DNA of 64,000 nt, taken from NCBI RefSeq assembly GCF_029784135.1, contig NC_073745.1, forward strand, positions 246,283,993 to 246,347,992. The letters run 5' to 3'. Every line of letters starts with the position of its first letter. Position 1 is the first letter of the stretch. Origin of the DNA: Toxorhynchites rutilus septentrionalis (lineage: Eukaryota; Arthropoda; Insecta; Diptera; Culicidae). Below are positions 1-11,100 of the stretch, piece after piece. The notes under the pieces were generated by a model that saw nothing but the letters and a program-made list of their open reading frames with translations, was not told where the DNA came from and made no database searches. The translations under genes were made by a program, and so were the position numbers.

Positions 1-59
1 CTACATGTTATTTGTCACCCTTAGTGGAGGAAGTTTCGCTACTGGCAAGCGAAACCAAA

Positions 60-1300
60 TCACATACAGAACAACGGTGACTCTACAAGCGAAATAAACT
101 CTTTTTGTTGATATCAACAACCTCGAAAACAGTATCATTGCTTCATTATGATTAAGATTAGCGCAAATGCAATCGTAGTTGAAGGCAGTTTTGCGACTGG
201 CACGCGAACCCAAATAACTTATAACATTCCAGTACGACATTCAAGATGCTTGGTATTCTCCAATGGATTTTTTGGCACACAACCTTAATGCCTGCTTCGC
301 CATAACGTCAGTTTAATGCATTCATGCAATGTCAAAGGCACCACCGAAGCCCTTATGATGACGAAAAACAAACAAAGTTAACTGCTTGGAAAAAGACTGA
401 ATTATGCCACACAGCTTGTACTCTGCTGTAACACCCATCGATGCGAATTCGCTGATGAGTTTGTCAAGAGCGACCGCCTTCACCACCAGCGGGGGAGCTT
501 GAATTCGATTACTGCCTGGGTAATGGCATTCACATTTTCGACCGACGCGCCGAAGTCGCCTATTTCGCTGTCGTTCGATGCGGTGTCACACTCGCGAAGG
601 CTCGGTTCGAGCGCTTTTCACTGCACCAACATGGCGTGCATCATTGGATGACCCTTCGCAGGGCTCGAGCCAGCCTGCCTCTCCTTCTTGCTCAACACAA
701 CACCCGAAGAGTCCAATTTATAACGCGGAAAGAAACGATACGAATAACGCGAAAACGAATTGGAAAAACCACACGACGATATCCAAGTTGAATTACCACT
801 GGTGGGGTCCAATCTTGGATCGAAGCGCAGCGAAAGCAAAGTGAACTGGATTGCTCAACAGTCCGATGCCGAATGAAAGTTTGCCTCAGCGAGATCCACT
901 CTTTATACTCTAGGCAAATATTCCCCTTCATTCTACTTCTTTTCCTTTGTTCACGGAGACTTTGAATCGTACGATTTCCCCTTCGTTGCTCGTCGATAAG
1001 TTGCTCGTTATTGACAGCTCTGTTCGGGAAAGCACACAAATGGACAGAACAAATGTATGGTAAAATGGAAACGCTTAAAGTTTTCATGAATTTTAACCAT
1101 CTACAAACCAGGGGAATCTAATGTATAGCATATTAAACAAATCTTAGGGAATTTCCGATTCGTTTAGTATATAAATCGCCTAAATCTGTTCTTGGCAAAA
1201 ATAGTTATTAATGTTAACTTTATTTCATAAAAACGTGACCTGTTTTCTGATTTGGCACCCTTAATGAAAGACGTAGCTCTACGTCAAAAAATGGTTGATT
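60..1300 (+). repeat. Dispersed long repeat, copy 1 (rearranged)
   Basis: Two blocks, about 100-420 and 840-1300, match 48780-49060 and 50985-51400 on the same strand, including ATTAGCGCAAATGCAATC, CACGGAGACTTTGAAT-like, TTCGGGAAAGCACACAAATG and the terminal quasi-palindrome GACGTAGCTCTACGTC (1270-1285). No protein is encoded. The middle (430-840) differs between copies and contains the unrecognised coding relic. The family identity is unknown to me. Confidence 0.65.
425..640 (-). pseudogene. Unrecognised coding relic with a frameshift
   Basis: On the minus strand about 45 codons read open from about 627 (starting KALEPSLRECDTASNDSEIG) and stop near 497. Shifting frame near 500 continues with LVVKAVALDKLISEFASMGV. 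The composition and continuity look like decayed coding sequence, perhaps of a transposon gag, but I recognise no family. Confidence 0.3.
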
Positions 1301-1894
1301 GTTCGGAAAGAGTCATCAATACTTCATTCACGATTTATTTGTTTTATGGGACGGCAGTGGTAGGCTTTCTCAAGGCCGAGTGTTCAGTTTAGCTTTCCAA
1401 TTTGGCCTTTTTCAATGGCTAGGGGAGAATGAGCGACGAAAGTCTGAGAGTCTGAGAAAGCCTCTATAATTCAAAACATCATCATCAGCTACATGTTAAC
1501 TTTGAAAAATCAAAACTCAACTCTCAAACGAAAAAAGACGCCTCTCTGAATTCTGGATATGTTATGTGAAAAAACCTCAGCTTTCAAGAAAAAATATAAT
1601 AAAAAAATTTGATGCACTTGGTCATGAAACCATGTAAACTATGAAAAACAATTACTATCAATATTTACAAAAAGAATCTTCTATTTTTTCCCCAAATGTA
1701 ATATTTTTAAAACAAGAATAACTCATTGGCTTTAATTTGATATATTGATCATCTAAATCGGGCCAGTAGTTCATAAGTTATGAATTTTTGTGGTGGGAAA
1801 AGGAGTAAAAAAGCATTTTTCCGACCATTGAATAATTTTTACTCAAATGACTCAAGAACAACAAATAACGCCTCTCTGATTTTTTAATATCTAT

Positions 1895-2460
1895 ATCTAT
1901 ATATATAAAAATGGATTTCTGTCTGTCTGTCTGTCTGATTTTTATGGACTCGTAAACTACTGAACTGATCGACATGAAAATTGGTATGTAGGGGTTTTTT
2001 GGGGCCGTGGAAGGTTTTCAAAAATATTCAAGCAAATGGAGTCAAATTTGGAATGTGAAGATTTTAGGGGGCACAAAACGTTCCTATGGTGAATAGACAC
2101 TCCTCTCCCCTCTCTAAGGCGAGAAGAGGGGGGGGGGTCTGTCTTTATTCTATCATGTTTTCTATATCAAACATTTATTCCATGTAACGGAGAAACATGT
2201 TATTTGCAAGTGGCTGAAAAATCTTGAACGAGAACTGTGTCTGAAAATAATCTGATATTATAATGATGTGTTTTGGTAGAAGTACTAGGAATTTCATAGT
2301 AAAAGGTAAATTCAACGGGGTCGATTAGAAGATCAATCAATGAACAGTTCTGCGATTGGACTCATGAACTTTCGCTTAGTAAGAAAACGTGAATGTTTGA
2401 ATGTATTGATAACAAAAAACAAATGTTGGGCGGGACGAAGTTTGCCGGGGGGGTTTTTTA
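1895..2460 (-). mobile_element. Helitron-like non-autonomous element
   Basis: On the plus strand it begins with a TATATATAAAAATGGATTTC / (GTCT)n block at about 1895-1940 and ends with GGGCGGGACGAAGTTTGCCG at about 2429-2448. Read on the minus strand it starts CCCGGCAAACTTCGTCCCGC, the same terminus as the copy at 63820, and about 130 bp inward the two still match (for example CACGTTTTCTTACTAAG). The pairing of these two ends is common in insect genomes. Assigning it to Helitron/Helentron is inference. A G run lies at 2127-2136. Confidence 0.5.
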
Positions 2461-2639
2461 ACAACAATGAGTTGAACTATAATATTGTTCGAAAAATGGG
2501 AATTGAAGCGGTATGTGAACGCTGGAAATGGGCATATTCCTTAGGGTGACCAGTATGCCCCCACTTCCCCTATATGCGAGTGAAATCAGCATTAGAAATA
2601 AATTATATCCGCTCGATTCATTGTGCTGGCTAGCACGCT

Positions 2640-4190
2640 CGCTCGCAACTGTAGTTTCAAACCATCCCATCCCATTCCATAGTTAGTATTGAACTTCTTC
2701 AGTTCATTCGCCTCTAGCCCTGAGAAAGGCCCTTGTGGAAAGAAACACTTCTCTATACTCCTCCTCCACTTGTTCTCAAAAAGAAACCCATTCCCGCTCG
2801 AAGCTCACCGGCAATGATGTTGCTCCGATGACCACAAAACGAAAAGTGCGCAAATTATTCCTTTCCTTCTTTGTTTTTAAGAGGCTTTAAACTTTGCAGT
2901 TCATTCGCCTCTATCGCAAATTGTTTTACATCTATTCTGTTTTATTGTGTGCCACACTTTGATACAGCGGGCTTCTTGATCTACTTCTTCGAGACAGACT
3001 TGTGTAGTGAATGTGATGCAACATGTTTGCGTCCCTTTCGTTCTTGTAACGAGCCGTGTGTGTGATATCAGCATTAGGAATGAATATACTCCGCTCGCTT
3101 GACCTGCTAGATTTAGACTGTGCTATCAAATCGGGGATTGCTTATTTATACCAAATAAGTTGAAAACGGATAGAAACAAATGTGTTAGTTGCTCGTTATT
3201 GATGGTACAGGTAGGGTTAGCACACAATTCGGTAGAACGAATGTATGGGAAAATGGAAATACTTCCAGCTTTCATTAATTTGAACGATTTGCAGACTACG
3301 GGATTGTAAAGTATAGCATAACATCAACATTAGGGGAAAAGAGTGGAATTTGGACCACCTAAGCAAATCGCCTAATATTTCCAAACCAATACGGTCTAAA
3401 TCAAAAATTTCACATTGTATACTGAGCAACACTTGTTTTCTCTCAATCAATAATGTTTGATCATTATATCAAGCTTCAAACTACCAAATATATCATAAAA
3501 TAAAAGAGAAGATTTTTGGACATAAAAATTTGATGCGGGGTGATTTGGACCGTCTGTAGGGTGATTTGGTCCAGTGTGTGTTCCATCGGAAAAAAAATAC
3601 TTATGTTTATGTAATGTATGTTGGGATAATGTAACAATCAGTAACAGTGTTTTGGGATCGATACCAGGTGTCTTGGCCAGATTCCAGACCAGAAAAATTG
3701 GATTGACACCATCTCGAATTCTGCATGAATATTTTCACTGTTGTTCGAGCATTTTCAAACACTTTCGTTGTTGGTCAAAGAAAATCCGTTCTTGATGGTA
3801 TGAGTCGCTCTTTGAAGTTCCTCCTTGATCCAACGTTGTCTGCCCATCCTCTTTTTGTGATTCCGTGACATCTGGAATCAATTAGATCAAAGAAAAGCCT
3901 CAAACCTGTAGGACCAATTCAGCCCACAGAAAGGTGTCCATGTCACCCCACACAACATGCATAAATTAAAATTTTTACCAAAGTGTTTTACGTTAGTTAC
4001 ATACGGTTCAATAATTAAACGAAAATGACATTATAAAAAATCCAAGTTGAACCGTACTTTTTGAGATAGAGGGGTGGTCCAAATCACCCAGTATGTCCAA
4101 CTCACCCCGTGTTACCCTAACATTAACTTTCATAAAAGCGTGACTTGTTTTCTGATTGAAAGATGTAGTTCAGCGTCAAAAATTGTTATG
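2640..4190 (+). repeat. Dispersed long repeat, copies 2 and 3, with an inserted TIR-like element
   Basis: Blocks such as AGTTCATTCGCCTCTA (2700 and 2900), GGCCCTTGTGGAAAGAAAC (2727) and TTGCTCGTTATTGATG (3189) recur at 30740-30800, 40750 and 49735. The repeat resumes near 4115 with CATAAAAGCGTGACTTG and ends in a decayed AGATGTAGTTCAGCGTC quasi-palindrome. Between about 3328 and 4113 lies a foreign segment described separately. Confidence 0.5.
3328..4113. mobile_element. Candidate TIR element inserted in the dispersed repeat
   Basis: The segment is flanked by AACATTA on both sides (3321-3327 and 4114-4120). Its ends carry imperfect inverted repeats: the left end reads GGGGAAAAGAG.. TTTGGACCACC and the reverse complement of the right end reads AGGGTAACACGGGGTGA.. 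TTTGGACCACC. GGTGATTTGGACC-like words recur inside. It has no coding capacity. About 90 bp of the surrounding repeat is missing, so simple insertion is not proven. Confidence 0.35.
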
Positions 4191-5032
4191 AAGTGCCGAA
4201 ATCGATTGACGCAAAAATCTCATCAATCAATCACATGAAATGACTCAGCAATAAGCGTTTCAAATTGGACATTTTTCACGATGCGATAGATTTCCTTTTT
4301 TCAATTCGTACCTCCAACGGGTTCCCGAAAGACGAGATCCTACGTCATAAGACGGAGATTGTAACACAGAGCCACAATATGGAAGTGATATCTAATAATT
4401 CAACGACAATGGTTTCTGTATCTATGTCTATGGCGGCACAAGTAAAAATGCTTTGAATTGTATTGATTGAAATTCATGTCGGAGAGGTAACAAAACAATC
4501 GATATATGGCAGTATTAATTGTTGAAAGGGTAACGAGACGATGTCTCTAACTGCTTAATAGTTAAGATAATGTTTCAAATACACAAAAAAGGTAGAATAG
4601 ATTAAACTTTCTGTTGATATCATTAAAGACTATGTTGCTACGTTGTTTTTTTGTTTTTGGTTCAATTAGGTTACCCTTCGAAATATGGCAGCTTTAGATT
4701 TGAAAAACATTTTATAGAAAAAGTGTAAATATGAGAAAGAAGAATTGGCACAAAGTGTTATCAGTTGATTTTGATGCACTGTTGTATTGACTCGAGTCTG
4801 CTTAAAATAATTTAAATCAGTTTTCCATGGTCATTATGTTCAGCGCAGCGTTTATATTGACATTCATAAAATTCAATTTTACAGGGTCGCTCTAATTTTA
4901 GTAAAGATAAAATAATAAAGAAAGTAATAATAGAAAACTTATGTTGCAATTCCACGTAAATCATTTATCCTTCTTTCGTTCGCGTATTTCTTCATATTGA
5001 AGAGGTTGTCCTATTTCTCGAGTATCGTTCGC
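4190..5032. other. LanA 3' flank / probable 3' UTR, AT-rich
   Basis: This is unique-looking AT-rich DNA immediately after the LanA stop codon. The proximal part is expected to be 3' UTR. I see no convincing open frame and no canonical polyadenylation signal on the minus strand, so the transcript end cannot be placed. Confidence 0.4.
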
Positions 5033-5164
5033 TTAGATGGTCGGACAAACACCGGTTTGTACGTTTCCAACTGTCATCTTTGGTGTAATCTCCTCCTGCT
5101 GATTACGGACAACGACATTCCGGATACAGCCCTGATAAGGTTCACGTGCAGTTAGACCTCGGAT
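5033..5164 (-). CDS. LanA: LanA exon 10: end of LG5 and stop codon
   Basis: This final 44-codon exon follows a strong acceptor (TTTCTTTCTGCAG) and contains the LG-type motif YQGCIRN, then ends with a conserved Cys shortly before TAA (5035-5033). Without this exon the long frame would terminate in intron sequence at 5201, so it is needed to complete LG5. No canonical AATAAA was found on the minus strand between 5032 and 4560; a TATAAA-like hexamer lies near 4856-4851. Confidence 0.9.
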   Translation of the reverse strand: MRGLTAREPYQGCIRNVVVRNQQEEITPKMTVGNVQTGVCPTI

Positions 5165-8100
5165 CTGCAGAAAGAAAACGCATGCAATAAGTTTCAGCTG
5201 TTAGCAGGGATGAATATCGAAACCTACCCTCTGTAGATGAGGATGCCCTCCAAGGAACAACGGTCTTGTAGTATCGGTCGATCCCGATCGGAAGTCACCC
5301 ATCGCAGGCTCAGAACGAATGTTATCCACTTCAACTGTTATTACGAAGAAAGATTTTTCCACCTTGATTGTGCGCCACTGACCGTCACATAGATTCTCGC
5401 TCGGTTGCGGGATATACATTGCAGTAAACGGATCATCACCATTGTTAACCGTCAAGCTGATGTTACCATTGACCAATTCTAGCACAAAGAATGCACGCTT
5501 CCCGTGCACGGACATCAACAAACCGGTTTGCGAACGCGGCTTAATATCCATGCTGACCGTAAGCTCGGTTCCCACCTTAAACTTCTCGCGCAACTTAACG
5601 AAGCCTCCTCCCTTGCCAAAGAACACGCCGCTCTCTATCTGCGATGAACAGGGGATAGTCTGAGTGATGTTGGAAGGTGCTCCCAGAGGTCTGTTGAACG
5701 CCTGAATATCGTTGATGCATCCCACAAACTGGTCCTTCTCCAAAATGTTCTTATCAATCTTCAGATTTAGTGCGACATCTTCATAATGCTCACCACCAGA
5801 AACACCGCCCACAAAGAAGGGGGCATGTACCTGCATGGTTCGTGTGTTTCCTGCGGACTCCCCGTGCACTTCATCTTCACTATCAACGATGAGTTTGCCC
5901 TTGTTTTGGTAGCGGGAGAACTGAACGGTATGCCACTCGTCATCGTCATATCGACGCTCGGAGCTGAAATTGGCCGATCCCGAACCACAGTTGAACGAAT
6001 GGAAAACTTTTCCCTCGCGTAAATACAGTGCGATGAAGTCGGTATGGCGTGAGTCAGCTGCGTAAAATAGGACACCTTCAGAGAAGGCGGTCTTGAAACG
6101 AAGCGAGAACTCGTACTGTTTCTTGATCTTTTGTGGCACTTCTTTGAACTCGATATGACTGAAGGGACCCGTACCGAAGCGATAGCCAGCATCGAAGTCG
6201 ACATCTTGATCAGGCACGATCGGTAGCTTGCAAGTAGGTTCCGGCTTCTCCGGAGGTGGTCGTGGACGTTTGGTGGTCGTCGTTGAGGGCGGAGTTGGCG
6301 TCGTCTCGGGTGCGGCTTCTGTTGGTGTTGTTGTTGTGGATGTAGTTGTTGTCGTTGTCGGTTGGGTTATGGTAGTAAGGGGTTCGATTTCGGTACGTTC
6401 TTCATCATCTTCCCAGGGATTCTGTTTGTCCTTCTCGTCTTCGTCGATCTCGTTGTCTTTGTCCTGGTCAGGTTTGGATTCTTCAGTATCTGATCGTGAT
6501 CCTGTGAACACAATTGGTTCACTTTCGCCATCGGGATAGTACAATGGTATTTGGTTCAAATTCGAGAAGCCGAAAATATCCGACGAGCAGTGATCCAAAA
6601 TAGCAGACTTCTTATCCTTGAGGTTGGCGAAGTTCACGATTTGTCCGTTCACGGTTACATCCAGGATACAGCCGCAGAAATATGCTGGAGTAACAATGGC
6701 TCCTTTCGGAGTGACGAAATGCTTCGGAAGACCGCCGAAGTAGATCTCACCGTCTCCAATGTACAGCGGCGGGGGTACTTCATCAGAAATGAAAGGCTCA
6801 CTATCATCGACTACCAGTGACAGCCGATCATTCTCGTGAGTAGCGGTTACCGCATGCCATTCACCATCGTTGTATTTCATGTTACCCGTGTTGATCTCCT
6901 GCTTGCTACTTCTGAGTACCAGGACACCGTCCTCCAGAGTGAGTCCAAAAGTTCCGCTTTGATCGTTGTTCGTAGTGTAGAAAAGAATTCCATGAGTCTG
7001 CATCGTCCTGAATTTGATGTTCACCTGAAGACCGTTCGACGAGACAACTCCCTGCTGAGCAACGTATCCAAATTGGTGCGGAGGGAACGACAGCAAGGAT
7101 GAGAATTTCATGGGACATCCAGGGCGAACGTCCAGAGCCTTCTGGTTGATACTAAGATCGACCCTAGTGCCAAGAATGTACACATCATCGATGCACCCAT
7201 CGAATCCTTTAGTTGTAACCTCTGAGTGATTCATTTTGCCTGGGTACCCTCCAAAGAACATTGATTCCGAAACCCTCAGCGGTTCAACTTGGGTGGTAGG
7301 GAAATGAACGTTCGACGTTTCCTGATAGACTGCGTTGCCGTCTACTGTCAGCTTGCCAACCACTCCTTCACGTTCAGCTGAGACCGTATGCCAATTATCG
7401 TCGTTGAACATACCGCTAGATCCGATCGATACCACTTCCGCATGTTGACCAAGCTTAAATTGGAACACAATGGCGCCTTGTTTCATCTCGACTGAGATGA
7501 AGTGACGGTTTCTACCCGCGTAGAACAACAAACCATCCTGTGTATCCTGGCTTGCCTTGAATCGGAACTGAATATGTGAACGGTGCTTGAAAGAGTACGA
7601 TTTAGCATCAACCATCACGTAGCCATTCCCACCAAATCTGAATCCAGTGTTTGGTTTATCCTCATCCAGCAACTGATCGCGCTCTCTACCACCCTGAACG
7701 TTCTGGGCGTCAACAAAGTTCCACAGCCCAACATGCTCTCCCCCGATTTGCAAATCTTGAATTTGACCATCGAATTCAGCCGATTTAACGTCCAAAGGTA
7801 TGTTGTACTCCGGTGGATATCCTCCCACAAACAGTTTACTGTTCTGATCTACATTGAACACATTGTAGGCTCCCGGTAAGATTTGCTCCTTCGGGTGGAT
7901 CATCTCGGTTCCATTTTCAAGCTCTTCCCGTATCGTCAGTTTCACATTGTTTCCACTCCTGTCAATGATCGCCTGGTACCACTTGTCGTCCGCCACATAT
8001 TTCGGATTGATCACCTTCTCAGGATCATTACCCAAATCAATGGACAGCACAGGATACCCGTTTTCGATTTCCAGTGCCATGTAGTCGTCACGCGATGTTT

Positions 8101-11100
8101 TCTTCGCATCCGGCTTCACTTCATTACCCAAATACAGCAAGAAACCTTCGGGTTTGTTGGTCTTGAAGTACGCCGACACGGTCGAATTGGTAGCCATCTG
8201 GGAGAGCGACTCGGGCGGTTTGATTTCCAGTGTTGTGTTCGGATGGAAGGTCATTCCAAACTTGATGCTGTTGGCGAGGGACCTCGCGCTGGCAATCTGC
8301 TTCTTCAGTGACTCCAATCGGTCACCAATGTCACTCACGATGGAATCTATCTTGTTCTGTTTTTCCTCCACGTCGTTCACCAACGCCTCGACCTTAGGTA
8401 TCATCGTTTTGTACTGCTCGATTTGACTGGTCGCCGATTGAATATCCTTGTTGGTCCGGTCAATTTCCTTAGGTAGCTGATCGGCCTGATAAACGCCCTT
8501 CGGCAGCTCGGTTATTATAGGATCTAGAATTTTCAAAGCGTTCTGAGATTTTGCTTGGGCCTCAATCGCTTGATCTCTCGCATTCTCCCAACTATTGGTG
8601 TACGACTCCTCTGAAATGCCATCCAAAGATTGATTGATAGAGTACAAAACATCGTCACTATCCTGGTTACTCTTCTTAATGTGATCGACAGTGGCCACCG
8701 ATTTGTTGATATGTGGCTCCAACTCAGACTGCAGTGAGTGTAGCGATCGCACCGCATCATTCAACAAGTCCCTCGAAACTCCGTCGGACTGCCCAGCTCG
8801 TTGTTCTATTCCTGCGGTCAACTCCGATGCGTTTTCTGCCGGCTTCAAAGCGTTTTCAGAATTATTCTTCGCCTCATTGACAGCATTAACAATCTTCGAA
8901 TACGCGGTGGCAGCCTTTAGTGCCGTCTCCGAGTTTGCCGTAACGTTCGAGTAATTTGCAGTGAGGCGTTGAGCTTCCTCCTTAAGGTTAGCGGCATAGT
9001 CAATGGCATCTTGGATTTTAGGTGACAAATCTTGGTATTCCTTCTCGTTTTCGGGCAGCTCCTTGTCGACCTTAGCGTTCAGCTGTTTCAGCTCGGAGTT
9101 TGCGTTGTCTAGCTCGGTATGAGTGGTGAAAATGTCCAGACTTAACTTTGACGATTCGTCGATTAGTTTCTTGGCGTCCTCGATGTTACCCAGGGCCTCT
9201 CGTGACTGATTGGACACAGTTTCAAATTTGGAATCCAACGCACCCTTATTTTTGGCATTCAATTTGGCCGTTGTGCGACTTTCGTCCTCAATCTTCAAAC
9301 TCCAGTTGTACAAATCCTCCAGCTTCACGTCGAACTCGCCAATATTGTACAACAGCTTGTTCAATCGATCCCGTTGATCGTACACGGGTTGTGCGAGTTC
9401 GGACACTCTGGCCAACAGCTCAGTTGCGTTATCGTACTGCGTGTTCAAACTTCCCGGTGATGCCGAGTACTGTTTGATCAGTTCCAAATAGTTAACTGCC
9501 TCTGCGTGAGCTTGCTCGATTTTATTGGTTTCTGATTTGCCAAGGTTTTCCGCGAGTTTCTCCACTTCGTTGATGGTTTTTCGGGTGTTGATGTTTGCGA
9601 ATCTGCACACATCCAAAATATCCGAGGAACCTCTCAGTAGATTTTCGCTCTTCGTGGATAGATCGTTAGCGTTCTGGTCGGCATATTGAATGCGACGGTC
9701 GAGATTCTTAACGTCCATTTCTAGAGCCTCAATCTGTTGCCGGGATGGATTCAGATTGACGCCATGTGGATCCAGTTTGCGAACCGTAGGTTCAATCTCG
9801 TCAACCAAATCATCAAAGTATTTCAACTTTTGCGAGGTGTAGTAATCATCAGCAACCGATCGGATGTCGTTCAAAACCGGATCGATCGCTGCCTTCATCG
9901 CATCCGTGACATCCAACAGTGCATGGTGACATCCGTCACACTCCTGGCAGCCTGTTTCGGGGATCAAGATCCATCTATATGGACACGAGTCGCATTTCTC
10001 CCCCACCACCCCGGATAAGCACTCACACTGCCCGGTCTGTGCGTTGCATCCCAATCCTCTGGAGTAATCTGTGTTACATGAACAAGGGATACACCCTTCT
10101 TCTGTATAGTTCCAGTAACCTGGTTCACATCGGTCGCACTGTCGTCCAGTTACTCCTGGTTTGCAGGCACACTTTCCGCTATGATCATCGCACTGAGTAC
10201 TGTTCGATGCTATGCCGCAATCACAAGGAGTGCAACCACGTCTTGATTCAAACCCGTAGTGATCATCCTCACATCGATCACATTTTTCACCGATCACGTT
10301 CGGATAGCAGTTGCAGGTTCCAATGAAGTTGTCACAGTGTTCCGTACCAGACTCATCACAGATACAACTTTGACAGTCCTTCAGACGGATGGCATCCCCG
10401 TAAAACCCAGGTGCGCAAAGATTACAAGCCCGTCCGGAAGTATTGTTCAAGCAAAGCAAACATTCACCCGACACAGAGTCGCACGAGCCAGGCTCATCTG
10501 GATTGATGTTACCCGAACAATCGCACGGTTTACACACTTCACCCTCGATCTCCGGCTCGCCAAAGAATCCCGGGGCGCAACTCTGACACTTCTCACCGGT
10601 GTAGCCAGGTTTGCATTCACAGTGAATTCTATACCCGTCCTCCGAAACATCACAAGATGTGGCAAAATTGTTCGAATCGATTGGTAGTGGACAAGCACAA
10701 ATCATACAGTCGTTGGGAGATCCTCGCGTCGCGTTCCCGTAGTACCCTTCAATACACTGATCGCAATGGTCTCCCACTGTGTAATGCTGACATTCATTAC
10801 AGATGCCAGTGTTGCAGTCGCAAGTGTCGGCATGTCCGTTACACTGGCACGGAATGCAGTAGCCTCCGTATGGACCGTTGGGATCGCGATAATAACCCGG
10901 AGCACAGTCTTCGCAAGATAATCCTGTGTAACCTGGCGGACAGGAGCAACTTTCTACCGATAGCTCCTCATACATGTCGTAATTTCCAGGATCATTATGG
11001 GCCATAGTCAAGCTTACATCCGAGACAATGGTCGACAGACCATTCTCCCAATATGAAGCACGAATGTAGATAGCACTAAGATCTCTCAGCAGCATCATGA

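Noticed and set aside
6228..6539. Valine/serine-rich plus-strand ORF
   Set aside because: It is the antisense reading of the Thr/Pro-rich and acidic linker of LanA.
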